64,000 nt of DNA from Liolophura sinensis (Eukaryota > Mollusca > Polyplacophora > Chitonida > Chitonidae): contig NC_088295.1 in assembly GCF_032854445.1 (NCBI RefSeq), positions 3,538,501-3,602,500 of the forward strand, given 5' to 3'. This document shows, one piece after another, positions 25,159 to 34,559 of this stretch. A program made the position numbers and the translations under genes. Numbering within the stretch: position 1 is the first letter of the stretch; every line of letters begins with the position of its first letter. The notes under the pieces are model-generated. The model did no database searches and had not been told where the DNA came from. It saw only the letters and a program-made list of their open reading frames with translations.

Positions 25159-25450
25159 CGCTTCGTGCTCGACTACGCACGAGTAATAACCGAGAGTGAC
25201 AGGCGTATCAACAAAACCCCATGATCTAACAGTCAATTATCCTTCGGTTCAGGCCGCGTTTTGTTTCCATTGGCCTCAGAACTAATGACCTACCTCATAA
25301 AGTCATGGTTCCTTCTGAGATGATAAATCGGTAGCTTAAGCCATCACGTTGTTTTTATCTACCTACACTCGACACACCGCTTATTGTCGATATTTGCATG
25401 TGTCAAGCTGTATGTTGCAGCGCCACCTAGCGTTGAAATCGGTGACTGTC
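25159..25450 (-). promoter_or_regulatory. Candidate promoter and 5' non-coding exon of the minus-strand gene
   Basis: On the minus strand the sequence reads AAGCG|GTAAGTGCC, a near-perfect donor with the exon end at 25159. It lies inside a stretch (about 25.14-25.44 kb) with many more CpGs than its AT-rich surroundings. The acceptor at 7411-7410 in front of the coding exon shows that the gene has at least one upstream non-coding exon. This donor is the best candidate I see. The link is inferred, not demonstrated. The intron would be about 17.7 kb long. Confidence 0.35.
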
Positions 25451-26947
25451 AAGAGAAGATAACAAAGTTAACATAACCCCCGCCCTTTCAAACTAAAGCT
25501 GATGTTATGAGGTTTAAACCCAGTATAAATACTAGGTCGCTGCATGATTATTGGCCCACAGGGAAACAGTATTCTGGGCACATCAACGTCGGACTATTTA
25601 TACATAACGACTATGAGATATGCCTAAATTTACATGCTATATATACTATAGCTATATATACATGGACTTTTGGCCACAGGCCTATCAGATGCACGAAGTG
25701 ATGCTGATACATGTATATGTGAGTAGGAGAGATCCTCTCTATTTGTGTATAGCACTAATTCCAACCGACACTACCTACTGATGTTTTCAGCGCTGAAAAA
25801 TTTTCTTCAATAAAAAAATAAATAAAAAAATCCCCAAAAATAAAGTTGGTTTAATATACCTTATTGGCCTATATCAGTTCATAATTGACTGATTGTGTTG
25901 AAATAGGCCAGTGTTAGGCCTATAGGCCTACTGTCAACTGTAGGCCTGTGATTTTCTCAGTAAAAATAGTGTTAAGGGTTAGCTGGGGGCGTGTAGACAG
26001 CAAATCGAATCTCCGACAAGGTGCCTTCAATATTTACATATGCAGATCAGATATGTATATACTTATCATCACATAATACACTTTAGGCCTACCAGTACCT
26101 GAAAGGCGTTAGCTTGATACCTGTTCACCAGCAAATAGGCCTATGTATTTGTTTTCAAAAATAAACGCTTGGAGAAATTTTCAGTTGAGCTGTTTTAAAG
26201 AGGCTTAGAATACGTGAGTAGACCTAGACTTGTTAAAGATTTCGTTATCCAGTAGGCCTATAGATGCCTACCTCAAATATTTCAGGTCTGTACTAACTGA
26301 GTCTGCATGAAGAGGTTCAATTAACAAGTAAGTACTCGGTTGATAGACTAGACTGGTATTTACAACGGTGCACTGCTTACTTTGCAGATAATACATGGTG
26401 TGGAGTTAGATGTCACCGCCAATGATGGCGTCTGGCTGTGCCGATGGAATTCAAACCTGTTCCTTCAATCCACATGAAAAGTTTTAATTTTCTAATCCAC
26501 TACACCCCCTGTAGCAAGATTATCACACCGATTATCGGTAACACACAGCTTGTAGGAGAAAAAGAAGCATACAGAATACCAATTAAGTGCAGAAAGCCTT
26601 TACCCCCATGTATGCAATAGTAGAGACATACGCAGCATGGGCGTGTCTGACGGACATCGTCATCATCGCACAAAGAAATCCTGTAGTAAACATTGGCAGG
26701 CCTATAGATAAATTCCGACAAACTTTTGTTGAACAGTATCAGCGTGTGGACAGATTAACCACGAGAAATCATGGGATGATGTAAAGCTCTAAGCCCAGAG
26801 AGCACTTGTACATGCAGCCCCGCCCCCTACCTCCACTGTTTTATTGATGTTTCACCCCATTATCAAACTTTTTAAGTTACACAAGTGTGAATAAACTCAT
26901 ATTCTCAAAATGTATATACGATGGCGAATTCCAGACTATTTAATTTA

Positions 26948-27150
26948 TACGACGAAGCGGTTCACCATGAATATAACGTTCGCCTATGTAGTTACGCACC
27001 CAGGACTGAATGATAATGTGTACGACGAGGCGGATCACCATGGAGATAGCGTTCGCCTATGTAGTTACGCACCCAGGACGGAATGATCATGTGTACGACG
27101 AAGTGGATCACCATGGAGATAGCGTTCGCCTATGTAGTTACACACCCAAA
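26948..27150. repeat. 73-bp tandem repeat, about 2.8 copies
   Basis: Copies beginning TACGACGA at 26948, 27021 and 27094 share the segments TCACCATGGAGATAGCGTTC and GCCTATGTAGTTACGCACCC. The first copy is the most diverged. The unit is CpG-rich compared with its surroundings. Confidence 0.85.
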
Positions 27151-27467
27151 CCACGCTAATCAAATCCATTTTTCCGTATTTACCAAGAATAGCTAGAGTT
27201 GTTGCCTGAGGTACCGTTAACATTGACTTGCACGTGAACTATTTACAGCGTTAAACTGATGCCAAAGTTTGAAAAACTTATCCAAAATGCCACTCGCTCT
27301 CTATAAATTTTAGGTAATTATTTAGGTAAAATAATAGTACAAATTCGATTGGGATTGGGGTGGTCGGTATTTTTTTCATCCGTTTATAATGGGAAGTAAT
27401 CAACAATTAACCCTTATAACCCTTACATTCCATAAAGTTCATAAACCATTTATCATCAAGAGGACTT

Positions 27468-27722
27468 CAGCGTATTTAGTTATATTTGCACTATACGATC
27501 ACACAGCACACCTGATCAGGGTTGTAAAATCGAAAACCTACATGTTGTATACAGCGTATTTAGTCATATTTGCACTATACGGTCACACAGAACACCTGAG
27601 CAGGGTTGTAAAATCGAAAACCTACATGTTGTATACAGCGTATTTAGTCATATTTGCACTATACGGTCACACAGCACACCTGTGCAGGGTTGTAAAATCG
27701 AAAACCTACATGTTGTATACAG
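27468..27722. repeat. 84-bp tandem repeat, three copies
   Basis: Copies start with CAGCGTATTTAGT at 27468, 27552 and 27636 and end in CCTACATGTTGTATA. The unit is 84 bp, a multiple of three. One plus frame therefore stays open across all copies (a 114-codon ORF at 27389-27733), but there are no flanking exons or splice signals that make it a gene. Confidence 0.88.
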
Positions 27723-28427
27723 TGAAGAGCTAGTGTTAATGACTTAATGACTAGATTTAACGATCATTTCACTCAATATAATCAGTTTACTGAAATCTCC
27801 TATGGCATTTATTATCAATTAACACGTGAAGCCGAGAAAGACATTTGATTAGCTTAATCACACTGTTTTGTCACTATGGAATACGTACTAAGCAGGATAT
27901 AGAAGTTAAGTAGATTACATGCGAATCGATTCAACGTAAAATTCACTCAGAAGTTACGACAAACACTCCAGTTGTATCAGTTGAGGAAAATGTCTATTTG
28001 ACGGATGGAACTGGCCTCGCATGGTCAGTTTATAACCAGGATATACGGTGTAGGGCATAAACCCTTGAGTTAGATTTCACCTCATAAACTGGACAAAAAT
28101 CCCAATTTGATATAGTCGCCTATTTGTTTTATATAGCTGACTCCATGTAACCAGGCACAGTGTTAATGTCCATTTTATTCACATAGCACTGAATATAGTT
28201 TATAGATATTATATCAAAGTAGTTGTTTAATGCCATACCCAAGAATTTATCATAATATGCCTATACTTGCTGGAGTATAGGAATTCATCGAAACTAGAGT
28301 GCTACCAACCGTTAGCAAGATCTATACTTGGGAACATTAGCACGAGAGACCTATTTAGGCCTTCACCGTGTGATACAAGTGAAGGGGAAGTGCTGGGTCT
28401 TCAGTAATCGAACTCCATGTAAGGCGA

Positions 28428-28563
28428 CACGAGGCAGCATCCTCGATCTCTCATTGTCATTGTCACCTTCGGCTCTCCGTGACCGTGCCCACCTGGCCCA
28501 GCGATTGAAAAACGAGCACCTTACTCAATCAAGACCCGCTCCGCTGCAGAGCCCCGTGTATTA
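28428..28563 (+). CDS. Possible orphan terminal exon ending ...LQSPVY
   Basis: The plus frame ending with TAA at 28561-28563 reads LRDRAHLAQRLKNEHLTQSR followed by PAPLQSPVY. Third codon positions are clearly GC-richer than the surrounding DNA, and possible acceptors (GGTCTTCAG near 28402, CATGTAAG near 28421) precede it. I find no partner exon upstream. It may be the last exon of an unseen plus-strand gene, a decayed gene piece, or chance. The family is not recognised. Confidence 0.25.
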
Positions 28564-28731
28564 ATAACGAGTACGATGATACGTAGAGGTATACCACCTG
28601 TAAGTCCCTGGCTAGGTACCGTTGAATTATTGATATTGAATCTCTGAATTAGTGTCAAGGTCATTTCCTTAAAGAGAGCGAAACTGAATGTTCGCAAGCG
28701 TAATACCTTGTTGAGGTGTCCAGAATGGGGA

Positions 28732-30794
28732 TGATTCCTGATGTCCTGCATGATTCCTGATGTCCTGTATAATTCCTGATGTCCTGTATAATTCCTGATG
28801 TCCTGTATGATTCCTGATGTCCTGCACGATTCCTGATGTCCTGTATAATTCCTGATGTCCTGCTTGATTCCTGATGTCCTGTATAATTCCTGATGTCCCG
28901 CATGATTCCTGATGTCCTGCACGATTCCTGATGTCATGCATCCTGATGTCCTGCATGATTCCTGATGTCCTGTATGATTCCTGATGCCCTGTATGATTCC
29001 TGATGTCCTGCATGATTCCTGATGTCCTGCATGATTCCTGATGTCCTGTATGATACCTGATGTCATGCATGATTCCTGATGTCCTGTATAATTCCTGATG
29101 TCCCGCATGATTCCTGATGTCCTGTATAATTCCTGATGTCATGTACAACTCCTGATGTCCTGTATAATTCCTGATGTCATGCATAATTCCTGATGTCCCG
29201 CATGATCCCTGATGTCCTGTATGATTCCTGATGTCCTGCATAATTCCTGATGTCCCGCATGATTCCTGATGTCCTGTATAATTCCTGATGTCCTGCATAA
29301 TTCCTGATGTCCTGCATGATTCCTGATGTCCCGCATGATCCCTGATGTCCTGTATAATTCCTGATGTCATGCGTGATTCCTGATGTCCTGCACGATTCCT
29401 GATGTCCTGCACGATTCCTGATGCCCTGCATAATTCCTGATGTCCTGCATAATTCCTGATGTCCTGTATGATTTCTGATGTCCTGTATAATTCCTGATGT
29501 CCTGCATGATTCCTGATGTCCTGTATAATTCCTGATGTCATGCATGATTCCTGACGTCCTGCATGATTCCTGATGTCCTGCATAATTCCTGACGTCCTGC
29601 TTGATTCCTGATGTCCTGTATAATTCCTGATGTCATGTACAACTCCTGATGTCCTGTATAATTCCTGATGTCATGCATAATTCCTGATGTCCCGCATGAT
29701 CCCTGATGTCCTGTATGATTCCTGATGTCATGCGTGATTCCTGATGCCATGCATAATTCCTGATGTCCTGCATGATTCCTGATGTCCTGTATGATTCCTG
29801 ATGTCATGCGTGATTCCTGATGTCCTGCACGATTCCTGATGCCCTGCATAATTCCTGATGTCCTGCATAATTCCTGATGTCCTGCATGATTTCTGATGTC
29901 CTGTATAATTCCTGATGTCCTGCATGATTCCTGATGTCCTGCACGATTCCTGATGTCCTGCATAATTCCTAATGTCCTGCATGATTCCTGATGTCCTGCA
30001 TAATTCCTGACGTCCTGCTTGATTCCTGATGTCCTGTATAATTCCTGATGTCATGTACAACTCCTGATGTCCTGTATAATTCCTGATGTCCCGCTTGATT
30101 CCTGATGTCCTGTATGATACCTGATGTCCTGCACGATTCCTGATGTCATGCATGATTCCTGATGTCCTATATGATACCTGGTGTCCTGTATGATTCCTGA
30201 TGTACTGTATGATACCTGATGTTATGCATAATTCCTGATGTCCTGCATGATTCCTGATGTCTTGTATGATTCCTGATGTCCCGCATGATTCCTGATGTCC
30301 TGCATGATTCCTGATGTCCTGTATGATTCCTGATGTCCCGCATGATTCCTGATGTCGTGCATGATTCCTGATGTCCCGCATGATTTCTGATGTCCTGCAT
30401 AATTCCTGATGTCATGCATAATTCCTGATGTCCTGCATGATTCCTGATGTCCTGCATAATTCCTGATGCCCTGCATGATTCCTGATGTCCTGTATAATTC
30501 CTGATGTTCCGCATGATCCCTGATGTCCTGTATGATTCCTGAGGTCATGCGTGATTCCTGATGCCATGCATAATTCCTGATGTCCTGCATGATTCCTGAT
30601 GTCCTGCATAATTCCTGATGTCCTGCATGATTCCTGATGCCCTGTATAATTCCTGATGTCCCTCATGATCCCTGATGTCCTGTATGATTCCTGATGTCAT
30701 GCATGATTCCTGATGTCCTGCACTATTCCTGATGTCCTGCATGATTCCTGATGTCCTGTATGATACCTGATGTCATGCATAATTCCTGATGTAC
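28732..30794. repeat. 19-bp tandem repeat, about 108 copies
   Basis: The unit is GATTCCTGATGTCCTGCAT, 19 bp, with variants at the last bases (TGTATAATT, CGCATGATT, CATGCATAATT). The array is about 2.06 kb. Since 19 is 1 modulo 3 and the reverse complement lacks stops, all minus frames are open. The minus ORFs of 60-304 codons that repeat GHQESCRTSGI are artefacts. Confidence 0.96.
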
Positions 30795-31328
30795 TACAAA
30801 TTTCTCTGACATCGGGCAAGTTGTGCAATCGTGTTTCGGGGACAATGTATGAACCTTGTAACTTCCCGTTGTGCTAATCCCGCGGTAAACATACACACGT
30901 GTTCCTGGATAGTCAGTGTCTTCACGGGAAAAGTTAGGCTTCGAATTGGAGAAAAGTTTTATCACAGGTTAGCCTTAGCCTAAAGATAAAGAATTCAATT
31001 TTTATTTCTGATCTGAATATTTGATTATGGTTTCATTTACCTGAGTCGGAGGTTTCAGCTATGGGTGCACTTTCTACATGTTTATTTATTGGATTACATG
31101 GTGTTTAGCGTCTCACAACTGGGATTAAGATCCGTGTTATTATAACTTATTGATGAATGTATAAAGTTTTGCGAATGTAAGGTCTGTGTTTCGGTCAAAG
31201 CATTATCTCACATCCTAAGACCATTTTTTTCCGTGTGAAGCACGCAGGTATAAGTGCATAATCAAAGTGTAAAGGGTTATGGGCCAATACGGTTAGACTA
31301 ATCTTACTCAAGAAGTTTCACTTACAGA

Positions 31329-31515
31329 TCCTTGACGGCGGCCAGGTTTATGGGTAAAGGAAACGGGACAGGGTGTCCTTCGTGAACAACCGATTATTGA
31401 CAGGAACCTGACAAACCCCCTGACTTAAGGCCGCAACCGAAACAGCCAGAGCTGGATTCGAACATGTAAGCTCATTGGTAAAGGGTCTGATAATCACAGC
31501 AAGCCAGCGCTTTGA
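31329..31515 (-). mobile_element. SINE-like element, degraded (family 3)
   Basis: The plus strand holds GACGGCGGCCAGGTTTATGG, a GGAAAC segment, ACCTGACAAACCCCCTGACT, and near the right end GCTGGATTCGAACATG. The last of these, read on the minus strand, is a B-box-like ATGTTCGAATCCAGC. This order (tRNA-like head on the right, body on the left) indicates a minus-oriented tRNA-derived SINE. A tail-like fragment, TTATTTATTGGATTACATGG, lies at about 31083. No target-site duplication was found. Confidence 0.45.
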
Positions 31516-31916
31516 TCCCCCAAGTCCACCTTAAAGCCTATAACAAGGGAGACCACTCTCACCGACGACTTGGACAATAACGATGGCACCTTAAAGCAGG
31601 ATTAAGAGTTGACCTATTGTGAGATGTCTTCGTTGAGACGGTGACCCATGCATTTTCGTGGCTATTTCGTTTCATTGAATAACTAGTCCCGGTGAAGAAT
31701 CGCGTCATATGCTCCATAATTTCAAGTTTCGATCTGAAGTTCTTGAAACCAACAGTACTTTAAGATGGTTACCAAAACAATACAATTCTGTTAACACATC
31801 ACACGGCGCTTTTATTGGTTTGTTTCTTTGGCAATTGAGCTGCTTTGAGCTTTATTTTGGTCATATTACTGCAGCTGAGGTATTTCTAGTGTTACATGCC
31901 TTTCACCGGGGAAGAT

Positions 31917-32556
31917 TGCCCTAACTAGTCACAATACACGGATACCAGGAATGATTGCCCTAACCAGTCACAATACACGGATACCATGAATGATTGCCCC
32001 AACCAGTCACAATACATGGATACCAGAAATGATTGTCCTAACCAGTCAGGATGCACGGATACCAGGAATGATTGTCCTAACCAGTCAGGATGCACGGATA
32101 CCAAGAACGATTGCCCTAACCAGTCACAATACACGGATACCATGAATGATTGCCCCAACCAGTCACAATACATGGATACCAGAAATGATTGTCCTAACCA
32201 GTCAGGATGCACGGATACCAGGAACGATTGCCCTTACCAGTCACAATAGACGGATACCAGGAATGATTGTCCCAACCAATCAGAACACACGGATACAAGA
32301 AATGATTGCCCTAACCAATCACAGCACACGGATGCCAGGGATGATTGCCCCAAACAGTCATTATACACGGATACTGTGTATGAATGTCCTAATCAGTCAC
32401 AATACACGGATATCAGGAATGATTGTCCCAACCAGACACTATCCACGGATACCAGGAAATCATTGCCCTAACCAGTCAAGGACCAATACACGGATATCAG
32501 GAATGAGTGTCCAAAACAGTCACAATACAAGGATACCAGGAATTATTACTCTTTAT
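31917..32556. repeat. 39-bp tandem repeat, about 16 copies
   Basis: The unit is CACAATACACGGATACCAGG plus AATGATTGCCCTAACCAGT (39 bp). The right-hand copies are more diverged. As 39 is a multiple of 3, a plus frame reads the 13-residue period NDCPNQSQYTDTR and a minus frame reads DWLGQSFLVSVHP. Small indels break both, and there is no sign of splicing or a start context. Confidence 0.93.
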
Positions 32557-32558
32557 CG

Positions 32559-33596
32559 TGGGTTCTAATCACAGCCATTCCGTGTCAGAGCACAGTCATC
32601 ACAGCTCCTTATGCACCAGTCATCTCTACACTGACACCGGTCACAGTGGACACCTTTGTCGTGGGTTCCAGTCACAGCCATTCCGTGTCGGAGCACAGTC
32701 ATCACAGCTCCTTGTGTACGAAGCCTCCTTACACTGACACCGGTCACAGTGGACACCTTCGTCGTGGGTTCCAGTCACAGCCATTCCGTGTCGGAGCACA
32801 GTCATCACAGCTCCTTGTGTACGAAGCCTCCTTACACTGACACCGGTCACAGTGGACACCTTTGTCGTGGGTTCCAGTCACAGCCATTCCGTGTCGGAGC
32901 ACAGTCATCACAGCTCCTTGTGTACGAAGCCTCCTTACACTGACACCGGTCACAGTGGACACCTTTGTCGTGGGTTCCAGTCACAGCCATTCCGTGTCGG
33001 AGCACAGTCATCACAGCTCCTTGTGTACGAAGCCTCCTTACACTGACACCGGTCACAGTGGACACCTTTGTCGTGGGTTCCAGTCACAGCCATTCCGTGT
33101 CGGAGCACAGTCATCACAGCTCCTTGTGTACGAAGCCTCCTTACACTGACACCGGTCACAGTGGACACCTTCGTCGTGGGTTCCAGTCACAGCCATTCCG
33201 TGTCGGAGCACAGTCATCACAGCTCCTTGTGTACGAAGCCTCCTTACACTGACACCGGTCACAGTGGACACCTTTGTCGTGGGTTCTAGTCACAGCCATT
33301 CCGTGTCGGAGCACAGTCATCACAGCTCCTTGTGTACGAAGCCTCCTTACACTGACACCGGTCACAGTGGACACCTTTGTCGTGGGTTCCAGTCACAGCC
33401 ATTCCGTGTCGGAGCACAGTCATCACAGCTCCTTGTGTACGAAGCCTCCTTACACTGACACCGGTCACAGTGGACACCTTTGTCGTGGGTTCCAGTCACA
33501 GCCATTCCGTGTCGGAGCACAGTCATCACAGCTCCTTGTGTACGAAGCCTCCTTACACTGACACCGGTCACAGTGGACGCCTTTGTCGTGGGTTCT
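32559..33596. repeat. 103-bp tandem repeat, about 10 nearly identical copies
   Basis: Copies of GTCACAGTGGACACC start at 32640 and recur every 103 bp to 33567. The internal copies differ by one or two bases (for example CTTTGTCG or CTTCGTCG). The first unit is more diverged (ATGCACCAGTCATCTC). The repeated short ORFs on both strands, offset by 103 bp, are artefacts of the unit. The array is contiguous with the 39-bp array on its left. Confidence 0.96.
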
Positions 33597-33652
33597 ACTC
33601 ATTGTCACCTCAATTCCCATACAACAATCTGACGTAATTATGATACTATATA

Positions 33653-33955
33653 GTGAGTGAGTGCTTGGGGTTTAACGTCGCACTTAACAATTTTTCAGTC
33701 ATATGACGGCGAAGGAATCCTTAGGGTGCACGTTATGTGCCTCTTTGCTGCAGGACGGATTTATCTAGTGCTCCTAGAAGGCAAGTAAGCCGCTTCACCC
33801 GAGCCATTATACTGATACCGGTCAACCAGTCGTTGCACTATCCCCTTTATGCTGAACGCCAAGCGAGAAAGTTACAAATTCCTCTTTTAAGGCTTTAGGT
33901 GTGACTCGACCCAGGATTGACCCTGGATCTACCGCTCACGAAGCAGACGCTCTAC
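33653..33955 (-). mobile_element. SINE family 2, apparently full length, with target-site duplication
   Basis: On the minus strand the element starts GTAGAGCGTCTGCTTCGTGA with a B-box-like CAGGGTCAATCCTGG. It passes through a core containing GCGTTCAGCATAAAGGGGAT and GACTGGTTGACCGG. It ends in GTTAAACCCCAAGCACTCAC with CTCAC repeats. An 11-bp direct repeat GATACTATATA at 33642-33652 and 33956-33966 flanks it. The core and tail are ones I associate with molluscan SINEs; no search was possible. Confidence 0.85.
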
Positions 33956-34202
33956 GATACTATATAATGGACATGGGCCTACATACATACTATTCCAAGA
34001 AGTATAGGGGCTAATGCAGTTCGTGTTGATATTTCTCGTCACGACGAGTCAAGATAATCTCCAAAACACACGATTACCATTCAGACATTTGCAGGACATC
34101 CAAGTGAATTTCGTCTCGGGTGTGTTTCGAACTTACATTCAAATTTGTCAGTTTGTTGCCCATGACTCGTGTATATATAATATTCCACACTTGTTTCAAA
34201 TA

Positions 34203-34550
34203 TTTATTTATCCGATTAATGTTTTACGCCGAACTCAAGATTTCACTTATATGATAGCGGCCAGCATTATGGTGGGAGTAAAACACACAACCATCCGCAA
34301 GTTGCTGATAGACCTTCCCCCATACGACTGGGGAGAATCCAGCATGTTGGGAATAGTGTATGCACAGGTATTATACATATAGTATGTATACATATATATT
34401 GGACCGTAAGTGGGAAGGTCTTCCAGCAACCTGTGGATGGTCGTGGGTTTCCGCCGGCTTCTGCCCGAATTCTTCCCACCATAATGCTGGCCGCTGTCGT
34501 ATAAGTGAAATATTTTTGAGTACGGCGTAAAACACCAGTCAAATAAATAA
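34203..34550. repeat. Inverted pair of SINE family 1 fragments
   Basis: A minus-oriented copy (34203-34346, tail on the left: ATGTTTTACGCCGAACTCAA) is followed after about 58 bp by a plus-oriented copy (34404-34550, ending GCGTAAAACACCAGTC). Both lack the tRNA-like head. They are diverged but complementary over more than 100 bp. The right copy has a short imperfect flanking repeat (TATTGGAC on both sides). Confidence 0.75.
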
Positions 34551-34559
34551 ACAAATATG

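Noticed and set aside
27389-27733. 114-codon ORF containing three copies of YLVIFALYGHTAHL
   Set aside because: It spans the 84-bp triplicate; the open frame follows from the unit being a multiple of three. A transporter-like reading of the hydrophobic repeat would be over-interpretation.
28521-30965. Minus-strand ORFs of 60-304 codons repeating GHQESCRTSGIMQDIRN
   Set aside because: All derive from the 19-bp tandem repeat (19 is 1 modulo 3, reverse complement free of stops). There is no evidence for a gene.
31925-32568. In-frame repeat ORFs NDCPNQSQYTDTR (plus) and DWLGQSFLVSVHP (minus)
   Set aside because: The unit is 39 bp, so the frame is trivially kept; both strands are open and the copies on the right carry indels. 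No signal peptide, splice sites or flanking coding sequence.
32507-33637. Many ORFs of 63-95 codons offset by 103 bp on both strands
   Set aside because: They are identical because the DNA repeat is nearly identical, and the unit is 1 modulo 3. Not genes.
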